From contig NZ_FOCV01000009.1 of assembly GCF_900110205.1 (NCBI RefSeq), forward strand, positions 124,001 through 188,000: a stretch of DNA of 64,000 bases. The letters are read 5' to 3'. A program made the translations under genes and the position numbers. A model generated the notes under the pieces. That model ran no database searches. It saw only the letters and a program-made list of their open reading frames with translations, and was not told the origin of the DNA. This DNA is from Rhizobium tibeticum. GTDB taxonomy: Bacteria; Pseudomonadota; Alphaproteobacteria; Rhizobiales; Rhizobiaceae. Shown piece after piece: positions 17,167-26,754 of the stretch; position 1 is the stretch's first letter; the number at the start of each line of letters is the position of its first letter.

Positions 17167-18503
17167 AGATGAAACGCGAACGCAGCATCACCGGCCCGCT
17201 CATTCTTGCCCTGACGACCGTCATGGTCGTCTTCTGGCTTGCTGCGATCGGCCTCAGCTTTCGGGTGATGCAGCATGAATTTGACGAGATTTTCGACGGC
17301 GCCCAGCAGGAGACAACCGAGCGCCTGCTGGCTCTGATCCTCGACGATCTGAACCAGAGTACGAAGATCGATCCGCACAGCATGGCGATGTTCGACGCTG
17401 CGGCCAGACGCGAGTATTTGACCTATCAGGTACGCGACGCCAGCGGCAAGGTAGCGTTGCGCTCGAATGATGCCCCGGCCGAGCCCTTCGACGCGCCGCT
17501 TCGCATGGGGTTTCACGACACGCCGACGGCTCGAATCTATACCGAGGTGACAGCCGACGGTTCTCTGTTCCTGCAAGTGGCCGATCGGTTCAAGAACCGG
17601 CGCGAGGCGGTACGCGAAAGCACGGTGACACTTCTCATCCCTTTGGTGGCGCTCATTCCCGCCAGCATATTCGCGATCTGGTTCATCGTCGGGCGCGCAC
17701 TGCGACCGATCGAGACGCTCCGGCGAGATATCGGGACGAAGGACAGTGGCAACATGGCTGAGGTCGACGGCCAGAAGCTGCCGGTCGAACTACGGCCGAT
17801 TGCGCGATCGGTCAACCTGCTCCTCGGGCGCCTGCGCGCTTCCCTCGAAGCGGAGCGCGAATTCACCGCCAACAGCGCGCACGAACTGAGAACGCCGATC
17901 GCCGGCGCGCTTGCACAGGCTCAGCGCCTCATTGAGGAACTGCCGCCCGGTGCAACGCAGCATCGCGTCCAACAGGTCGAGGCTTCGCTGGTCAATCTCG
18001 GCCGTTTGGCAGAGAAGCTTTTGCAATTGTCACGCGCGGAAGCCGGCATCGGTGGGAGCTCAACTACGGTCGACCTGCGCCCGGTACTGGACATGGTCGT
18101 CACCGACTTCCAGCGCGACAGCCGCACGAATCGTAGGCTTCAATATTCCGCGGCGCCGGACGCAAAGCTCGTCCGCAACGCAGACATGGACGCTTTCGGC
18201 ATCGTCACGCGAAACCTGATCGAGAATGCCTTGTTGCACGGCGATCCGGACCTGCCGGTCAATGTCAGCCTTGAAAGCGGCGGCATCATCCGCGTCATCA
18301 ACGGCGGACCGCTGGTTCGCGAGGCCGACATGGCGAATCTGAAAAAGCGCTTCAGCCGCGGCAAGACGACAGCGTCCGGTTCTGGGCTCGGACTGGCTAT
18401 TGCCGACCGCATCGTCTCTCAGATGGGCGGCACGCTGGAGTTGTTGTCGCCGGCGACCGGTGCAAAAACCGGCTTCGAAGCGAAGATGACGCTTCCAGCC
18501 TAG
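17163..18503 (+). CDS. Sensor histidine kinase (two-component partner of the preceding regulator)
   Basis: 446 residues: membrane helix at about 12-34, a periplasmic domain of about 115 residues of the 2CSK_N type, a second helix at about 154-176, then HisKA with the phosphorylated His240 in NSAHELRTPIAG, and HATPase_c with the N box RNLIENALLHGDPD and the G box GSGLGLAIADRI. The layout resembles QseC/TctE-type kinases that sense small ligands. The start is fixed by the ATGA overlap with the response-regulator gene. Confidence 0.94.
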   Translation: MKMKRERSITGPLILALTTVMVVFWLAAIGLSFRVMQHEFDEIFDGAQQETTERLLALILDDLNQSTKIDPHSMAMFDAAARREYLTYQVRDASGKVALRSNDAPAEPFDAPLRMGFHDTPTARIYTEVTADGSLFLQVADRFKNRREAVRESTVTLLIPLVALIPASIFAIWFIVGRALRPIETLRRDIGTKDSGNMAEVDGQKLPVELRPIARSVNLLLGRLRASLEAEREFTANSAHELRTPIAGALAQAQRLIEELPPGATQHRVQQVEASLVNLGRLAEKLLQLSRAEAGIGGSSTTVDLRPVLDMVVTDFQRDSRTNRRLQYSAAPDAKLVRNADMDAFGIVTRNLIENALLHGDPDLPVNVSLESGGIIRVINGGPLVREADMANLKKRFSRGKTTASGSGLGLAIADRIVSQMGGTLELLSPATGAKTGFEAKMTLPA

Positions 18504-18577
18504 CCCGGAATTTGGCTTGCAAAACCGGCGGAAGGGTGCGAGCAGACGCAGAAGCCATCCAAACCAGCAGAACCCGA

Positions 18578-19501
18578 ATGATCATCTCTTTCGACATCGG
18601 CGGCTCCGCCATCAAGGGCGGCGTGGCACACTCCGAAGCCGACATCAGGCCACTCGGCCGTCGTCCGACCCCCAAGGACGATTTTGCTGCTTTCGTCGAC
18701 ACGCTGCGCGCCATCATAGCAGAAACCGGCGAGCAGCCGAGGCGCCTGGCCTTCTCGATCGCCGGCGTGGTCGATCCTGACACGCAGCGGCTCACCTGCG
18801 CCAACATCCCCTGCATCCACGGCCGCAATCTCGCCGCCGACCTCGAAACCGAACTCGGATTTCCGGTGTTGATCGCGAATGACGCCGACTGCTTCGCCAT
18901 GGCGGAAGCCGATCTCGGTGCCGGACGCGGCCATCGTATCGTTTTGGGTGCCATTCTTGGAACGGGCGTCGGTGGCGGTGTCGTTGCGGATGGCCGCCTG
19001 ATCAATGCCGCTGGCGGCTTTGCCGGCGAATGGGGCCACGGCCCGGCGCTCGCATCACAGGCAGGCAATCCGCCCGTTGCGATTCCGGCCTATCCCTGCG
19101 GCTGCGGCCAGAAGGGTTGCGTCGATACGGTCGGCGGCGCGCGTGGCCTCGAACGCCTGCACAAGACGCTGCATGAAATTGACCTCTCCAGCCAGGAGAT
19201 CATCGATGATTGGCTGAAGGGCGAGGCCAAGTCGGCGCGCACCATCGACGTCTTCGTCGATCTCGTCGCCTCACCGCTCGCGCTGACGATCAACATCACG
19301 GGCGCGACCATCGTCCCCGTCGGCGGCGGGCTTTCCAACGTCGAACCACTGCTTGCCGAGCTGGACAAGGCCGTTCGGCAGCGCATCCTGCGCAAATTCG
19401 ATCGCCCGCTGGTGGTGCGCAGCGAATGCCGCGTCGAGCCCGGCCTGATCGGCGCCGCTCTGCTCGGCCTGAAAGCGGAATCCGATTTCGTGGCTAGCTG
19501 A
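18578..19501 (+). CDS. ROK-family sugar kinase
   Basis: 307 residues. It has the ATP-binding MIISFDIGGSAIKGG, the catalytic-aspartate region ANDADCFAMAEA, LGTGVGGGVV, and the zinc site in CGCGQKGCVDTVGG. It resembles N-acetylglucosamine or other hexose ROK kinases rather than ROK repressors, since it lacks an N-terminal HTH. It lies 74 bases after the kinase of the two-component system on the same strand, so it may be co-transcribed and is a possible output of that system. Its stop overlaps the convergent LysR gene by eight bases. Confidence 0.9.
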   Translation: MIISFDIGGSAIKGGVAHSEADIRPLGRRPTPKDDFAAFVDTLRAIIAETGEQPRRLAFSIAGVVDPDTQRLTCANIPCIHGRNLAADLETELGFPVLIANDADCFAMAEADLGAGRGHRIVLGAILGTGVGGGVVADGRLINAAGGFAGEWGHGPALASQAGNPPVAIPAYPCGCGQKGCVDTVGGARGLERLHKTLHEIDLSSQEIIDDWLKGEAKSARTIDVFVDLVASPLALTINITGATIVPVGGGLSNVEPLLAELDKAVRQRILRKFDRPLVVRSECRVEPGLIGAALLGLKAESDFVAS

Positions 19502-20369
19502 AAAGGTGCCGCGCCATGTAGTCGACGAAGACCTGTATCTTCGGGGCCGGGTAGCGATTGGCAGGCCATAGGATGCGAAAAGCGCCGACGTCTGCCAGCT
19601 CTTCTTCCATCACGGATATCAGCCGGCCCGAACGGAGTTGTTCGCGCACGGTAAACAGCGGCAGGCAAGCAAGCCCGATCCCACTCTCGGCCATATAGAT
19701 CAACGGCTCCAAGGTGCTCGCGATCGAGGACACGGGCAGATCCAACGGGCCATCGGTCCGGAACGGCCATCGCTCCAGTTTGCCGCTCGAGGGGTACCGG
19801 TGATGCAGGCAAAAGTGACGTCGCAAGTCCTGCGATGTCGTCGGCACGCCCATGCGGGCGAGGTATTCGCCCGAGCCGACGATGCGGTGAGAGAATTTGC
19901 CGAGCGTGCGCGTCATCAGGCGTGAATCGCTGATCTCGCCGGTTCGAACGACGGCATCGAACCCCTCCTCGATCACATCGACAAGGCGATCGGTAAAATC
20001 CAGGTCGAGCTCGATCTCGGGATAGGATTGCATGAAGGCGGTAATCGTCGGCATGAACAACATGCCTGCCAATGGCAGACTGACACGAAGTTTTCCACGC
20101 GGCGCCGCCTTCGTCCTCGCCAGCTCGAGCTCTGCGGCTTCGAACTCGTCGGCGATCCGCCGACAGCGCTCGAGGAACATCGCCCCTTCGGGCGTCAGCG
20201 TGATACTGCGCGTGCTGCGATGAAAGAGCCGCACTCCCAACCGATCCTCAAGCCGCGCAATTGTTTTCCCGACAGCCGAGGACGAAATACCGAATTGCTG
20301 CCCTGTTCTGGCGAAACTGCGGAATTCGGCCGCCTGTATGAATATTCCGAGCGCGCCAAAATGATCCAA
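19494..20369 (-). CDS. LysR-family regulator, divergent from the ABM-domain gene
   Basis: 291 residues from TTG 20369, which has GGGAGGGG three bases upstream. A longer frame from ATG 20423 has no ribosome-binding site and would cover the operator. The HTH is at about residues 15-45 (SFARTGQQFGISSSAVGKTIARLEDRLG), then an effector domain of PBP2_CrgA type with RLMTRTLG and GIGLACLP. LysR regulators usually act on the divergent neighbour, here the monooxygenase-like gene at 20497. Confidence 0.9.
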   Translation of the reverse strand: MDHFGALGIFIQAAEFRSFARTGQQFGISSSAVGKTIARLEDRLGVRLFHRSTRSITLTPEGAMFLERCRRIADEFEAAELELARTKAAPRGKLRVSLPLAGMLFMPTITAFMQSYPEIELDLDFTDRLVDVIEEGFDAVVRTGEISDSRLMTRTLGKFSHRIVGSGEYLARMGVPTTSQDLRRHFCLHHRYPSSGKLERWPFRTDGPLDLPVSSIASTLEPLIYMAESGIGLACLPLFTVREQLRSGRLISVMEEELADVGAFRILWPANRYPAPKIQVFVDYMARHLFS

Positions 20370-20384
20370 GCACCCCTCCCATTG

Positions 20385-20440
20385 CGGACAAAATTGTCCG
20401 ATCTTATCGGAACATCGTCCCATTTTTCCGTAATAGGGAC
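20385..20440. promoter_or_regulatory. Operator-like dyads in the LysR/ABM divergent promoter
   Basis: CGGACAAAATTGTCCG (20385-20400) is a perfect dyad with 7-base arms around AA. A second pair, GTCCC (20417-20421) and GGGAC (20436-20440), carries the same GGAC half-site in a wider spacing. Together they fit the recognition plus activation sites of a LysR protein. Confidence 0.5.
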
Positions 20441-20496
20441 AAGGCTACCACTCTCCCGTTGGCCGAAAACTCGGCCTTGCAACCACGGAGACCCGC

Positions 20497-20856
20497 ATGC
20501 CCAACCAATACGCCGCCGGCTTCAATATCGCGCCCACCCCCACGACCTTCATCGTCAACGTCATTCACGCCCATCCGGGAAAACAGGACGAGGCTTTCCG
20601 GATCATCCAGGACGTCGTTCACTATGTCGCGGAGCGCAAGGAAGGCTTCCTCTGGAGCAACCTTTCAAAAAGCACGGACGGGACGACCGTCGTCAACATC
20701 GAAGCGATCCAGGACGAAGGCAATGTCGGCGAGTTTTTCGCCGATCCGGCTTTTCTTGAGAAGTTCCGCATGCTCGACAGCGTCTCGACGAGCGAATTCC
20801 ACACCTACACGGTGGATGATCTCGTGCTGCCAAAGCGCGCGAACGCGGAAGGCTGA
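20497..20856 (+). CDS. Antibiotic-biosynthesis-monooxygenase (ABM) domain protein
   Basis: 119 residues, a single dimeric alpha/beta ferredoxin-like ABM domain with FIVNVIHAHPGKQDEAF, GFLWSNLSKS and EFFADPAFLEKF. The family includes quinol monooxygenases and haem-degrading enzymes, but many members have no known substrate. GGAG lies seven bases before the ATG. Divergent LysR control is likely. A strong terminator follows. Confidence 0.85.
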   Translation: MPNQYAAGFNIAPTPTTFIVNVIHAHPGKQDEAFRIIQDVVHYVAERKEGFLWSNLSKSTDGTTVVNIEAIQDEGNVGEFFADPAFLEKFRMLDSVSTSEFHTYTVDDLVLPKRANAEG

Positions 20857-20869
20857 CCTCTCAAAGCAG

Positions 20870-20896
20870 AAAGGCGCGGCCTTCACCGCGCCTTTT
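20870..20896. terminator. Rho-independent terminator, probably bidirectional
   Basis: AAAGGCGCGG (20870-20879), loop CCTTCA, CCGCGCCTTT (20886-20895), followed by a short T-run on the plus strand. It lies between the convergent ABM and RND genes. Confidence 0.85.
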
Positions 20897-20900
20897 GACG

Positions 20901-23900
20901 TCACTCGGCAGCGACAGCCGGGGGATGGCGATCATCCACCGCGTCGTCATTGGCGTTCGACCGATCGCTTTCGGCGCCAGCCGCCTTCGGCTCCTTGCCG
21001 AAGAACAGCGCGTACGCAGCTGGCAGCACCAGGATCGTCAGCACCGTCGCGACCAGAATGCCGCCCATCATGGCGTAAGCCAGCGGCCCCCAGAAGACAC
21101 CACGCGAGATCGGGATCAGCGCCAGGACAGCCGTCAGCGCCGTCAGCATGATCGGGCGGAAGCGCCGCACTGCTGCACCGACGATAGCTTCCTGCCGATG
21201 CATCCCCGCCTTGATGTCCTGGTCGATCTGGTCGACGAGGATGATCGAGTTGCGGATGATGATGCCGAGCAGTGCGATCACTCCGAGGATGGCGACGAAG
21301 CCGAAGGGTGCGCCTGATATCAGCAAGGCCGCAGCCGCACCGATGATCCCAAGCGGGCCGGTCGCCAGCACGAGCATGGCCTTGCCGAAGTGCTGCAACT
21401 GCGCCATCAGCAAGAGCACGATGACCACGAGCATGATCGGAGCCTTGGCCGCGATCGACGCCTGGCTTTCGGCGGAGTCCTCTGCACCGCCCTGGATCTC
21501 GATGTTGTAGCCGGCCGGAAGACCGTCGCGCAGGGACTGCATGTCGGCATACATCTTCATGACGACGTCATTGGACTGCACGCCATCGGGCAGCGTTGCG
21601 CGCACGGTGATCGTTGGCAGACGGTCACGCCGCCACTCGATCCCCTGCTCCAAGACCGGCACGACCTTGGCAACCTGCGACACTGGGACAAAGCTGCCGA
21701 AATCCGTTGGTACATAAACCGAGTTGACGGCAGACAGCAGGGCGCGGTTCGCTTCCGGCTCCCGGGCGACGATCGACACCGTCTCCTCGCCATCGCGGAA
21801 ATCGTCGAGCGGTGCACCGGACACGGCCGTCTGCAGCATCTGGCGAACGCGCTGCGAGGTGACGCCGAGAGCGCGGGCACGATCCTGATCGATCACCAGC
21901 TTCATTGCCGGTACCGGCTCCAGCCAATCGTCGTGGATCGCGCCAAGCAGCGGATTGGCCTGGAACTTTGTCTTCACCGCGTCCGCGATCTTGCGCACTT
22001 CCTGGCGATCCGGCCCCATGATGCGCATCTGCACCGGCCAACCCGTCGGCGGGCCGAGGAACAGACGATCCACCTTGCCGCGGATATCAGGGAAGTCTTG
22101 CGCCAGGATGGTCCGCAGCTTCACAATCAGCCGCTCGCGCGCCGGCTCGTCGTTTGCCATGACCAGAAGCTGCGCGAAGTTCGGATTGCGAAGCTGCTGA
22201 TCGAGCGGCAAGAAGAAACGCGGGGCGCCCTCGCCGATATAGGTGGCGACGAATTTCTTGTCCTTGTCGTCCATGATCTTGGCTTCGAGCGCCTTTGCCT
22301 GCGTCTCGACTTCCTTGATGCTGGTGCCTTCGGGCAGCCAGAGGTCGACGAGGATTTCCGGGCGCGACGATTGCGGGAAGAAGTTCTGCGGGATGAACTG
22401 GAATGCCCACAGGCTGGTGACGAAGGTCACGAGTGTCATCGCGATAACGATGATGCGATGACGCACGGCCCAGCTGACCGTCGCTCTGAGGCGGTGGTAG
22501 AAGCGCGTATCGAAGGCATCGTGATGCTCGCCCGCATGATGGCGCTGTTTCAGGATCATGTAGCCGAGCCAGGGCGTGAAATAGACCGCGACGAACCATG
22601 AGACGACAAGCGCGATGCCGACGACATAGAAGAGCGTGCGAACATATTCGCCGGCTGTCGATGCAGCAAAGCCGACGGGAATAAAACCAGCGGTGGTGAT
22701 CAGCGTGCCGGTCAGCATCGGGAAGGCGGTCGAGGAATAGGCAAAGCTCGCCGCCTCGATCTTCACAAGACCTTCCTCGAGTTTTCGCTCCATCAACTCG
22801 ACGACGATCATGGCGTCATCCACGAGCAGGCCGAGCGCGATAATCAGGGCGCCGAGCGAGATGCGCTGCAGGTCGATGCCGAGCTCGTACATGATGGCGA
22901 AGGTCGCGGCCAGCACGAGCGGGATAGCGATCGCGATAACGAGACCTGAGCGCCAGCCAATAGACAGGAAGGACACAATGAGCACGATGATCAGCGCTTC
23001 GCCGAGCGCATGCATGAACTCGCTGATGGCATCGGTGACGACGTCGGGCTGGTTGGAAATCTGGTCGACGGCCACGCCGTAGGGCAGCGATTCCTCGAAG
23101 CGCTGGTAGGTCGCTTCGACATCCTTGCCGACATCGGTCACCTTGAAGCCCTTGGCCATGACGACGCCGACCTGGACGCTGTCGTGACCATTGAAGCGAT
23201 ACTTGCGCTGATAGGGATCTTCGAGGCCGGAATAGACGGTGGCGATATCGCCGAGGCGCGTCACCTGATTGCCGGCCTTTAGCCGCAGCTCACGGATGTC
23301 CTGCGCCTTCGTGACATCCCCTTCGACGGAGATGCGCACCGAACGCGTGCCGGTATCGACCGATCCAGCCGGATCGACGCTGTTCTGCCCCTTGATTGCA
23401 TTCTGCAGGTCGAGCACGGTCAGGCCGCGTTCAGCCAGCGCCTTCGAGGAAACGTCGATGTAGATCTTCTCAGGTTGGTCGCCGATGATCACCGCCTTCT
23501 CGACGCCGGGCGTCGTCAACAGCATGTCGCGCGCCTGGATGGCGAACGTCTTCAACTCGGGATAGCTGTATCCATCGCCGCTGATCGAATGCAGCGTGAT
23601 GTAAGTATCGCCGAACTCGTCGTTGAAATAGGGCCCGAGCAGCCCTTCCGGCAGCTCATTGGAGATGTCGCCGACCTTCTTGCGCACTTGGTAGAAGGCA
23701 TCGGCCACCTGCGCACTGTTGGTATCGCCTTTGACCTGCAGGGTGATGATGGCGCTACCCGCCCGCGTATAGGATTTAACCCAGTCGATATGCGGCGTTT
23801 CCTGCAGCTTGCGCTCGATCTTGTTGACGACCTGGTCTTCCATTTCCTGGATGGAGGCGCCCGGCCATATGGCCTGCACGACCATAACGCGGAAAGTGAA

Positions 23901-24047
23901 ATCCGGATCTTCCTTCTGACCCATGCGCATCAAGCCGAGGACACCGGTGATGAGGATCAGCCCAAACAGGAAGCGCGCAATGCTCGGGTGGCCGATGGCC
24001 CAGCGCGACAGGTTGAAGGGACGCTTCTCGGCGGTGGAGTTATCCAT
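20901..24047 (-). CDS. RND efflux pump inner-membrane transporter
   Basis: 1048-residue RND (hydrophobe/amphiphile efflux) transporter. It has the usual 12 membrane helices in two halves with two large periplasmic loops. The proton-relay aspartates are in TM4, GLLVDDAMIVVELMERK. It takes substrates from the periplasm or membrane and exports them through the fusion protein encoded just upstream and an outer-membrane channel not encoded here. GAGG lies eight bases before the ATG, and the gap to the fusion-protein gene is 25 bases. Substrates are unknown; TetR control suggests an inducible xenobiotic or plant-derived compound. Confidence 0.94.
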   Translation of the reverse strand: MDNSTAEKRPFNLSRWAIGHPSIARFLFGLILITGVLGLMRMGQKEDPDFTFRVMVVQAIWPGASIQEMEDQVVNKIERKLQETPHIDWVKSYTRAGSAIITLQVKGDTNSAQVADAFYQVRKKVGDISNELPEGLLGPYFNDEFGDTYITLHSISGDGYSYPELKTFAIQARDMLLTTPGVEKAVIIGDQPEKIYIDVSSKALAERGLTVLDLQNAIKGQNSVDPAGSVDTGTRSVRISVEGDVTKAQDIRELRLKAGNQVTRLGDIATVYSGLEDPYQRKYRFNGHDSVQVGVVMAKGFKVTDVGKDVEATYQRFEESLPYGVAVDQISNQPDVVTDAISEFMHALGEALIIVLIVSFLSIGWRSGLVIAIAIPLVLAATFAIMYELGIDLQRISLGALIIALGLLVDDAMIVVELMERKLEEGLVKIEAASFAYSSTAFPMLTGTLITTAGFIPVGFAASTAGEYVRTLFYVVGIALVVSWFVAVYFTPWLGYMILKQRHHAGEHHDAFDTRFYHRLRATVSWAVRHRIIVIAMTLVTFVTSLWAFQFIPQNFFPQSSRPEILVDLWLPEGTSIKEVETQAKALEAKIMDDKDKKFVATYIGEGAPRFFLPLDQQLRNPNFAQLLVMANDEPARERLIVKLRTILAQDFPDIRGKVDRLFLGPPTGWPVQMRIMGPDRQEVRKIADAVKTKFQANPLLGAIHDDWLEPVPAMKLVIDQDRARALGVTSQRVRQMLQTAVSGAPLDDFRDGEETVSIVAREPEANRALLSAVNSVYVPTDFGSFVPVSQVAKVVPVLEQGIEWRRDRLPTITVRATLPDGVQSNDVVMKMYADMQSLRDGLPAGYNIEIQGGAEDSAESQASIAAKAPIMLVVIVLLLMAQLQHFGKAMLVLATGPLGIIGAAAALLISGAPFGFVAILGVIALLGIIIRNSIILVDQIDQDIKAGMHRQEAIVGAAVRRFRPIMLTALTAVLALIPISRGVFWGPLAYAMMGGILVATVLTILVLPAAYALFFGKEPKAAGAESDRSNANDDAVDDRHPPAVAAE

Positions 24048-24072
24048 GATCGTATCCTCTCCGGGCCGGGCT

Positions 24073-25209
24073 CTAGCGAATGACGTCGCCGGTTTCGGCT
24101 TGCGCCGACTGCTGTTCCGGCAGCTTGATCTTGAGGTTTTCGGTCATGAACTGCGTGCCGGCTGAGACGACGAGATCGCCAGTTTTCAGACCGTCGGCGA
24201 CATGGACACCGCCGCCGGTGAAGTCCGCGACCTTGATTTCACGGGCATGGACGGTTGACGCATTGCGATCGACGACCCAGACAATCTTTTTGCCGTCCCT
24301 CTCTGCAAGTGCACTCAGCGGAATGGCAACGTTGGTCTCGGCATTGCCAATGGCGGCCTCGATCGTCGCCGTCATGCCGAGCAGCACGCGATCGTCGGTC
24401 GGAAGGCTGACGCGAAGCGAGAAAGTCCGCGACTGCGCATCGGCACTGCCGGAAACCTCACGCACCTTGCCGTCGAGCACCAGCTTGTTGTCTGACCAGA
24501 AGCTGGCCTTGACCGTCTTGCCGGGCTTGAACTGCGCAATGTCGTTTTCCGGCACGGCGATCTGCACTTCCTTTTCGCCGTCGAGCGCGACGGTGACGAC
24601 AGGCGTGCCTGCCGCGACAACAGCGCCAGTGTCGGCGCTGATCGATGTTACGATACCATTACGGTCAGCCTTGAGCTCCGTATAGGTGACTTGGTTCTTG
24701 GCCTGATCGAGTGACGACGCTGCGGCATCCCGTGTCGAAACCGCTTGATCGTAGCTGAGCGCGGCCTGCTCCATTTGTGACTTTGCCGTGACGCTCTTGT
24801 CATAAAGCTGTTGGGCGCGCTTGTTGGCAAGGTCGGCGGTCGCCACACCCTTTTCGGCAGCGGCAAGATTTGCCTCGGCGGTCCTGACCGCCAATTCGTA
24901 ATCGGTCGGATCGATTTCAGCGAGCAGATCGCCAGGCTTGACGCGATCGCCGATGTTGACGCGACGGTCGATGATCTTGCCTGCGACGCGGAAGCCAAGG
25001 TTCATCTCGACGCGGGCCTTCACCGCCCCGGAATAATCCAGCGCACGCGTATCGCCAGCCGCGGCAATTTCCACCACCTTCACCGGCCGGATGATCTCTT
25101 CACTCTCGGCCTTCTTCTCCTCGCTGCAGCCAGATACGGCGAGTGCAACGGCGCCAAGGAGCGCAAGACTGACAAAGGACGGCAACTGGACTGTCTTCAG
25201 CGAAATCAT
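24073..25209 (-). CDS. RND periplasmic adaptor (membrane fusion lipoprotein)
   Basis: 378 residues. The N-terminal signal ends in a lipobox-like AVSGC near residue 30, so it should be lipid-anchored. It then has the barrel-sandwich/lipoyl segments (GDRVKPGDLLAEIDPTDYE), a coiled-coil hairpin (about residues 95-165) and a beta-barrel. It links the RND pump to an outer-membrane channel. ATG 25209 sits eight bases after AGGAG; a GTG three codons earlier is an alternative. Second gene of the tetR-adaptor-pump operon. Confidence 0.93.
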   Translation of the reverse strand: MISLKTVQLPSFVSLALLGAVALAVSGCSEEKKAESEEIIRPVKVVEIAAAGDTRALDYSGAVKARVEMNLGFRVAGKIIDRRVNIGDRVKPGDLLAEIDPTDYELAVRTAEANLAAAEKGVATADLANKRAQQLYDKSVTAKSQMEQAALSYDQAVSTRDAAASSLDQAKNQVTYTELKADRNGIVTSISADTGAVVAAGTPVVTVALDGEKEVQIAVPENDIAQFKPGKTVKASFWSDNKLVLDGKVREVSGSADAQSRTFSLRVSLPTDDRVLLGMTATIEAAIGNAETNVAIPLSALAERDGKKIVWVVDRNASTVHAREIKVADFTGGGVHVADGLKTGDLVVSAGTQFMTENLKIKLPEQQSAQAETGDVIR

Positions 25210-25261
25210 CTTTCGCACTCCTGAAATCGGTTATCGGTTGATCTGCGGCCCCTGCCGCGCA

Positions 25262-25873
25262 TTATTTTTTCAGTGCCCTGATCGTGAATTCGACCAGTTC
25301 ATCGACGGTGGCGCGGTTGGTCTTGGCGAGACATTGCGCCACCATCTGCGGATGGCACAGGCTGATGGTTGCAGCCCCGAAACAGCGGGAGGCAACATCC
25401 GCGTCCTGCTCGGCAAACTCGCCAGCTGCGATCCCTTCACGGATCACGTCAGCCAGCAATTCATGAATGCTGTCGACGTGCCTCTCGATGACGTGCCAGT
25501 CGCGCTCGATGGCGACGACGACCATCTCATGCACCTTCTCCTGGTCGAGCATGGTCTCGACCGTCATCTGGTATTGGCCCTGCACGAAGCGGCGCAGCCG
25601 ATCGGAAGCGCTAATCGGCAAGTGGCAGGCGTCGTAGGCCATCTGATAGCTCAAGGCGAGCATGCGGCCGCAAATCGCCTGGTGGATCTCCACCTTCGAG
25701 GCAAAGAAACGGTAGACGTTGGCCGGCGACATGCCGAGATCGCGGGCGATATCGGCAACCGTCGTCTTTGAATATCCGTAATGACGGAAAAGCCGCTCAG
25801 CAGCGTCGAGAATGCGCGACACATTCTCCTGACGTGCTAGGTCAATCGTGTTCTCCGCAGCATCGTTGATCAA
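25262..25873 (-). CDS. TetR-family repressor of the adjacent RND operon
   Basis: 203 residues. The HTH is at about 20-65 (RILDAAERLFRHYGYSKTTVADIARDLGMSPANVYRFF), the remainder being the ligand-binding helical domain. The start is TTG 25873 with AAGGTG about nine bases upstream; there is no ATG in a suitable place. It is the first gene of the operon, 52 bases before the adaptor gene, and a perfect 13-bp dyad lies 17 bases upstream of its start, so autorepression together with the pump genes is likely. Confidence 0.9.
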   Translation of the reverse strand: MINDAAENTIDLARQENVSRILDAAERLFRHYGYSKTTVADIARDLGMSPANVYRFFASKVEIHQAICGRMLALSYQMAYDACHLPISASDRLRRFVQGQYQMTVETMLDQEKVHEMVVVAIERDWHVIERHVDSIHELLADVIREGIAAGEFAEQDADVASRCFGAATISLCHPQMVAQCLAKTNRATVDELVEFTIRALKK

Positions 25874-25889
25874 TTTTCACGCACCTTGC

Positions 25890-25925
25890 TTACGACTGAC
25901 GATTTTTGAATTTCGTCAGTCGTAA
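25890..25925. promoter_or_regulatory. TetR operator dyad
   Basis: TTACGACTGACGA (25890-25902) and TCGTCAGTCGTAA (25913-25925) are perfect 13-base inverted arms with a 10-base A+T-only centre apart from one G. The size, symmetry and position just upstream of the tetR start fit a TetR operator. CAATCGTAA at 25931-25939 repeats most of an outer half-site. Confidence 0.75.
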
Positions 25926-26193
25926 AATATCAATCGTAATATGTCAAGGTTTTCGTGCGTTGAGGAGCGGAACGATCAGACGCCAATGCGATCCCGCCAC
26001 CGCCTAACTCCGGCGATGGCGTTTGGGTTGCCAGATTGTGCATTGGAATGCTCGATGCGGCAGGGCACGCGATAACCGCCCCGCCGCCCTACCCCCGCGG
26101 CGCAATTGCTTTGAGATAAAGCGGGACTTGAGAAACCAGGCAGACGGCAAAGTGCCGACGCCTATGCGCAGCACTCGGCCTTATCCTTCGGGC
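25926..26193. other. Intergenic stretch with no supported gene
   Basis: This lies upstream of the tetR operon and downstream of the OsmC gene. Apart from the operator flank it shows GC-rich sequence with no ribosome-binding site or recognisable frame. Confidence 0.5.
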
Positions 26194-26625
26194 TCAGGCG
26201 AGCTTGACGTCCAGCGAGATCGGCACCGCTGAGAGCGCCTTGGAGACCGGGCACCCTGCCTTGGCCTTGTTGGCGAGTTCGACGAACGTCCTTTCGTCCG
26301 TATTGGGAACCGTGCCGGTCAGCGTCAGATGAATCGCGGTGATCGCGAAGCCGCCTTCCACGCTCTCGAGCGTCACCTTTGCCGTCGTCTCCATATCGAT
26401 CGCCTTGAGGCCCGCTTCCTCCAGAATGAGCGACAAGGCCATCGTGAAGCAGCCGGCATGGGCCGCTCCGATCAGTTCCTCCGGATTGGTGCCGGGAATA
26501 CCTTCGAAGCGGCTCGAAAAACCGTAGGGATAGTGCTTGAGCGCGCCGCTTTGGGTGGAAATCTGTCCCTTGCCGTCCTTCAGTCCGCCGGACCACTGCG
26601 CTGAACCTGTACGATTGATCTGCAT
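26194..26625 (-). CDS. OsmC-type peroxiredoxin
   Basis: 143 residues. This is an OsmC-family thiol peroxidase acting on organic hydroperoxides, with the two redox cysteines in AAHAGCFTMALS and AGCPVSKALS. The start MQINRTGSAQW and the FEGIPGTNPEELIGAAHAGC block are typical of OsmC rather than Ohr. No OhrR-like gene is adjacent. It is transcribed alone on the minus strand. Confidence 0.93.
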   Translation of the reverse strand: MQINRTGSAQWSGGLKDGKGQISTQSGALKHYPYGFSSRFEGIPGTNPEELIGAAHAGCFTMALSLILEEAGLKAIDMETTAKVTLESVEGGFAITAIHLTLTGTVPNTDERTFVELANKAKAGCPVSKALSAVPISLDVKLA

Positions 26626-26754
26626 GCCGTTCTCCTATTTGGATTAGAGGAAGCTGAAAGAAGCAATCCGCTTCCTTAACGCGATATAATCCTCTATCGG
26701 CAGAAGGCGACAACGCCGTGAAATTTCTTCCGGGCAGCGATAGGCAAAAGGCGA

